A DNA stretch of 9,582 nt from CAYOVG01 sp964407285. GTDB lineage: Bacteria; Desulfobacterota; Syntrophobacteria; Syntrophobacterales; Syntrophobacteraceae. The stretch lies in the NCBI GenBank assembly GCA_964407285.1, contig CAYOVG010000284.1, positions 1 to 9,582 of the forward strand, read 5' to 3'. This document shows, piece by piece, positions 6,300 through 9,582 of the stretch. Each line of letters opens with the position of its first letter. Position 1 is the stretch's first letter. A program made the position numbers and the translations under genes. The notes under the pieces are model-generated. The model was not told the DNA's origin. It searched no databases and saw only the letters and a program-made list of their open reading frames with translations.

Positions 6300-8453
6300 C
6301 TACTCCATACTCCTCTGAACGTGGAACACGTTCTTCTCGCCCCTCAACGCCGCAAGCACCCGGTGCAGGTGGTCGGTGTCCTTCACTTCCACGCGCAGGT
6401 GGCACACCACCAGTCCGTCCGACTGGGAATCCATGCGAACCCCCACCACGTTCACGCCCAGTTGGCTCAGAAGGGCGCTCAACACCGCCAACATCCTCTT
6501 GTCGTCGGAGTACGTGACCTGGATATCCACCGGGTGGACGTGGCCGTCGCCGACGTCCCAAAGAACTTCTATCTGCCTCTCGGCATTGTCCCTGTGCATG
6601 TTCCTGCATGAAGTCCGGTGGACGGTCACGCCCCGGCCTCGCGTAATATAGCCCACGATTTCCTCTCCGGGCAGGGGATTGCAGCACTTCGCCAGGCGCA
6701 CCATCGGGTCGTCTATGCCCTGGATGCGGACGCCCTGGCTGGTCCGAAATGCTTTGCTCTTCTCGACCGAAATCGAATCTTTCCTGGAATCTTCTGGCAG
6801 GGCAGGGGGGGAGAGCTTCCCGATGACCATCACGGGGGAGAGCTTCCGGTATCCGATGCTTGCCAGCAGGTCCCCGATGTTTCGAAACGACAGGCTCGCC
6901 GCAACCTCCTCGAGTTCCGGCGAGTTGATGTAGTGGCTGAAATTGAGGCCCTTCTTGCGGAATTCCCGTTCGCATATCTCCTTGCCGAGCGCCATGGAAC
7001 GCTCCCGTTCCTGCGTCTTCACCCAGCGGCGGATACGCTCCCGCGCCTTCGTCGTCTGAACGAATTTCAGCCAATCCTTACTCGGATGCTGCCTGGCTGC
7101 GGTTACGATTTCAATCGTATCGCCGTTTTGGAGTTCGTAGCGCAAAGGCGCCAGCTTGCCGTTCACCCGAGCGCCCGTGCACTGGTGCCCGACCTGGGTG
7201 TGAATCTCGTAGGCGAAATCGATGGGCGTGGCGCCTTTCGGAAACACCTTGATTTCCCCCTGCGGCGTGAACACGTACACTTCATTGGGGTAGAGGTTTA
7301 CCTTCAGCGCATCCAGGAACTCCTTGGGGTCCGTCCAGTCCCTTTTCCAGTCGAGAAGATGCCTCAGCCAGGAGAAACGCTGGGTGTCCTGGTCCTCGAC
7401 CTTCCCCAGGTACTTGCCTTCCTTGTACAGCCAGTGGGCGGCGATTCCCTCCCTGGCGATCCTGTCCATCTCCGCCGTCCGCATCTGGATTTCCATGCGT
7501 TCGCCGTGAGGACCGACCACCGTGGTATGGATGGACTGGTAGCGGTTGGACTTGGGCTTGGCGATGTAGTCCTTGAACCGGCCGGCGACCGGTTCCCACT
7601 CGGCGTGGAACAGGGCGAGCGCTTCGTAACAGTCCTTGACCGTGTCGAGGATGACCCGGAAGGCGATGAGATCGTGTATGCGGTCGAGTTCGAGTTGCTG
7701 GGCGACCATCTTTTTGTAAATGCTGTAGGGCCGCTTGGGGCGTCCCGTGATGTTCATCACCTCGAGGCCATGGTTTTCCAGCTTATCCCGAAGCATCCCG
7801 CCGATATCGGCAATGATGCGGCGGCGCTCTTCCTCGGTCCTGGCCAGTCCCTGGATGATCTCCTCGTAGGAATCGGGATGGAGGCACCGAAAGGACAGGT
7901 CCTCCAGTTCCAGCCGCATCCATTCGATCCCCAGTCGCGCGGCCAGGGGGGCGTAGATCTCCAGTGTCTCTTCGGCCATGCTCTGCAGTTCCGCGTCGCC
8001 GAAGCACCGGATGAGGCGCATTTCGTGCAACCGGTCCGCGAGCTTCACCAGCACCACGCGGATGTCTTCGGACAGGGCGAAGATCATCTTGCGAACGTAT
8101 TCGGACTGGCGCTCCTTCCGACGGCTGAAGTCAAGGCGGCTGAGCTTCTCGACGCCCTGGACGATGCGGGAGACGCCGGGGCCGAATTCGGCGTCGAGCA
8201 ACTCGGGGGTCACGAGGTTCTGTTCGAGGCAGGCGTGGAGAAGACCGGCCACGATGCTCTCTTCGTCGAGACGCATCCGGGCCAGGATTTCAGCCACCCC
8301 GATGGGATGGTCCAGGTAAGACCGCTCGGGAGGGACCAGCCTGCGGTTGTGCGTCCTGGCCGCGAACACGTAGGCCTTTTCCAGGAGCGGTATGTCCGCT
8401 TCCGGATGATAGCTCAAGACCTGGTCTACTATTTCAAACACTCTTATCGTCAT
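6300..8453 (-). CDS. RelA/SpoT-family (p)ppGpp synthetase with a degenerate hydrolase domain
   Basis: Full-length (717 aa) stringent-response protein that should transfer pyrophosphate from ATP to GDP/GTP. Domains in order: HD region about 20-170, synthetase about 200-345 (GRPKRPYSIYKK at 237-248, Asp261, RFKD at 292-295, YQSIHT with Tyr305, EIQMRT with Glu321), TGS about 390-452 (His418), a zinc-finger-like region with Cys590-Cys591, His612 and Cys616, and a C-terminal ACT domain about 642-715. Synthetase residues look intact, and RFKD is the RxKD form of bifunctional Rel enzymes. The HD domain is broken: it has HA (73-74) instead of HD, EQ (77-78) instead of ED, LADRLHEMRL (138-147) instead of LADRLHNMRT, and Val40 where an arginine is expected. 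Hydrolysis is therefore predicted lost. The start lies inside the end of ispG (20-nt overlap), suggesting translational coupling. I leave the symbol empty because 'rel', 'relA' and 'spoT' imply different activities. Confidence 0.93.
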   Translation of the reverse strand: MTIRVFEIVDQVLSYHPEADIPLLEKAYVFAARTHNRRLVPPERSYLDHPIGVAEILARMRLDEESIVAGLLHACLEQNLVTPELLDAEFGPGVSRIVQGVEKLSRLDFSRRKERQSEYVRKMIFALSEDIRVVLVKLADRLHEMRLIRCFGDAELQSMAEETLEIYAPLAARLGIEWMRLELEDLSFRCLHPDSYEEIIQGLARTEEERRRIIADIGGMLRDKLENHGLEVMNITGRPKRPYSIYKKMVAQQLELDRIHDLIAFRVILDTVKDCYEALALFHAEWEPVAGRFKDYIAKPKSNRYQSIHTTVVGPHGERMEIQMRTAEMDRIAREGIAAHWLYKEGKYLGKVEDQDTQRFSWLRHLLDWKRDWTDPKEFLDALKVNLYPNEVYVFTPQGEIKVFPKGATPIDFAYEIHTQVGHQCTGARVNGKLAPLRYELQNGDTIEIVTAARQHPSKDWLKFVQTTKARERIRRWVKTQERERSMALGKEICEREFRKKGLNFSHYINSPELEEVAASLSFRNIGDLLASIGYRKLSPVMVIGKLSPPALPEDSRKDSISVEKSKAFRTSQGVRIQGIDDPMVRLAKCCNPLPGEEIVGYITRGRGVTVHRTSCRNMHRDNAERQIEVLWDVGDGHVHPVDIQVTYSDDKRMLAVLSALLSQLGVNVVGVRMDSQSDGLVVCHLRVEVKDTDHLHRVLAALRGEKNVFHVQRSME

Positions 8454-9558
8454 CTTTCGCCGAATCCAGGTTTTCGAGTATTTGGGTCCCGGTCATCTTC
8501 TCCACTTCCTCGATGAGCCTGATGAGCATCCGGGACTCCGGAATTTTTTCAACCCTTTCGCCTTTCTTGAAGAGAATGCCCTGCCCGCGGCCGCCTGCAA
8601 CCCCGACATCCGCCTCGCGGGCTTCACCCGGTCCGTTGACCACGCACCCCATGACGGCGACCTTGATGGGCGTGCGGACCTTGCGCAGCAGCCGCTCGGC
8701 CTTCTCGACCATGGGGATCAGCTCCACCTCGGTCCGTCCGCACGTCGGGCAGCTTATGAGCTCCACGCCGCGCTCCCGCAGCTTGAGCGAGCGCAGGATG
8801 CTGAACGCCACCGGTATCTCGTCCTCCGGGGCGCGGGTCAGGGAGACTCGAAGGGTGTCCCCGATACCCTCGTAGAGCAGAATGCCGATTCCGAGAGCGG
8901 ATTTGACCGCTCCGTCCACCAGTGTTCCGGCTTCCGTCACTCCCAGGTGGAGCGGGCAGTCGGTTTGCGACGCCAGCAGCCGGTAGGCGGCTATGGTGTC
9001 CAGGACGTCCGACGATTTGAGAGATACTTTGTACTTGTCGTAATTGCAATCCTCCAGGAGCCGGATGTGGCGGAGCGCGCTTTCCGCCATGGCTTCCGGC
9101 GTGGCGCGGCCGTACCGGGCGAGGAGGTCCTTCTCCAGGGAGCCGCTGTTCACTCCGATACGGATGGGGACTTCACGCTCCCTTGCGGCGTCCACCACCT
9201 TCCTGACCTTGTCGTGGCCTCCGATGTTTCCCGGGTTCAGCCGCAGGCCGTCCACTCCTGCCTTCAGCGCGCCAAGCGCCAGGCGGTGGTCGAAGTGGAT
9301 GTCCGCGATGAGCGGAATTCCAATGCCCTTGCGGATGGCGGCGAGTTGATCGACCGCCTCCATGTCTGGAATCGCGACCCGCGCTATCTCACACCCCGCG
9401 TCCTCGAGACGCTTTATCTGAGCCACCGTCGCACGGGCGTCGCGCGTGTCCGTATTGGTCATGGACTGGACTGCTATGGGGGCATCCCCCCCGATGGGTA
9501 CCGGTCCGACGTATATCCGGCGGCTCTTACGTCTTTGCTCCTGCAAAATCAACAACAT
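8434..9558 (-). CDS. ispG: (E)-4-hydroxy-3-methylbut-2-enyl-diphosphate synthase (flavodoxin/ferredoxin)
   Basis: GcpE/IspG converts 2-C-methyl-D-erythritol 2,4-cyclodiphosphate to HMBPP, the penultimate step of the MEP isoprenoid pathway, using a [4Fe-4S] cluster in the cytoplasm. The 374-aa length fits the short bacterial form without the inserted middle domain. The TIM-barrel part carries the typical VQSMTNTDTRD (30-40) and DIHFDHRLAL (86-95) signatures. The C-terminal reductase part carries SCPTCGRT (Cys270, Cys273) and GCVVNGPGEA (Cys305, Glu312), the three cysteines and one glutamate that bind the cluster. Start ATG 9558 has AAAGGAG (9561-9567 on the complement) only 2 nt away; TTG codons 2 and 3 would give more usual spacing, so the true start may be one or two codons later. 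The 3' end overlaps the RelA/SpoT-family gene. Any promoter lies outside the window. Confidence 0.97.
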   Translation of the reverse strand: MLLILQEQRRKSRRIYVGPVPIGGDAPIAVQSMTNTDTRDARATVAQIKRLEDAGCEIARVAIPDMEAVDQLAAIRKGIGIPLIADIHFDHRLALGALKAGVDGLRLNPGNIGGHDKVRKVVDAAREREVPIRIGVNSGSLEKDLLARYGRATPEAMAESALRHIRLLEDCNYDKYKVSLKSSDVLDTIAAYRLLASQTDCPLHLGVTEAGTLVDGAVKSALGIGILLYEGIGDTLRVSLTRAPEDEIPVAFSILRSLKLRERGVELISCPTCGRTEVELIPMVEKAERLLRKVRTPIKVAVMGCVVNGPGEAREADVGVAGGRGQGILFKKGERVEKIPESRMLIRLIEEVEKMTGTQILENLDSAKDDDKSV

Positions 9559-9582
9559 ATCTCCTTTTCTGTAATGCTGCCC

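Noticed and set aside
6618..8516. 632-codon open frame on the + strand opposite the rel-like gene
   Set aside because: The minus strand in the same place encodes a complete, motif-rich RelA/SpoT-family protein. The + frame has no recognisable domain and is a typical antisense shadow in GC-rich DNA.

Overview
The window looks like chromosomal DNA from a GC-rich Gram-negative bacterium, most likely a Desulfobacterota (former Deltaproteobacteria, Syntrophobacter-like) lineage. This is inferred from the style of the Rel, IspG, L28 and cysteine-cluster proteins and from the dispersed repeats in the gaps. No 16S rRNA or other decisive taxonomic marker is present.

Layout. (1) Positions 1-3601, + strand, hold the right-hand end of what looks like a polysaccharide locus: the C-terminus of a probable asparagine synthase-like protein, an exported heparinase II/III-type lyase, and a cytoplasmic polysaccharide deacetylase-like protein. 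(2) Positions 3786-5673, + strand, hold a tight three-gene run with gaps of 4 and 9 nt: a VTT/DedA-type membrane protein, a cysteine-rich protein resembling the YkgJ metal-chelating family, and a small class I SAM-dependent methyltransferase-like protein. (3) Positions 5674-5987 are a 314-nt gap holding a weak terminator candidate, a degenerate dispersed repeat (CACGAAA units facing an inverted diverged copy), and a good sigma70-type promoter for rpmB. (4) rpmB (ribosomal protein L28, four-cysteine zinc form) stands alone on the + strand. (5) A REP-like perfect inverted repeat separates rpmB from the convergent minus-strand pair. (6) ispG (isoprenoid MEP pathway) and a full-length RelA/SpoT-family gene are on the - strand and overlap by 20 nt.

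The most notable observation is the RelA/SpoT homologue. It keeps an apparently intact (p)ppGpp synthetase domain with the RFKD motif of bifunctional enzymes, plus TGS, zinc-finger and ACT regions. Its N-terminal HD hydrolase domain has lost five of the residues needed for (p)ppGpp hydrolysis (an HD-to-HA change, an ED-to-EQ change, and others). It is therefore predicted to be synthetase-only, which implies a separate (p)ppGpp hydrolase elsewhere in the genome. No mobile element with a transposase, CRISPR array, tRNA or rRNA was found.
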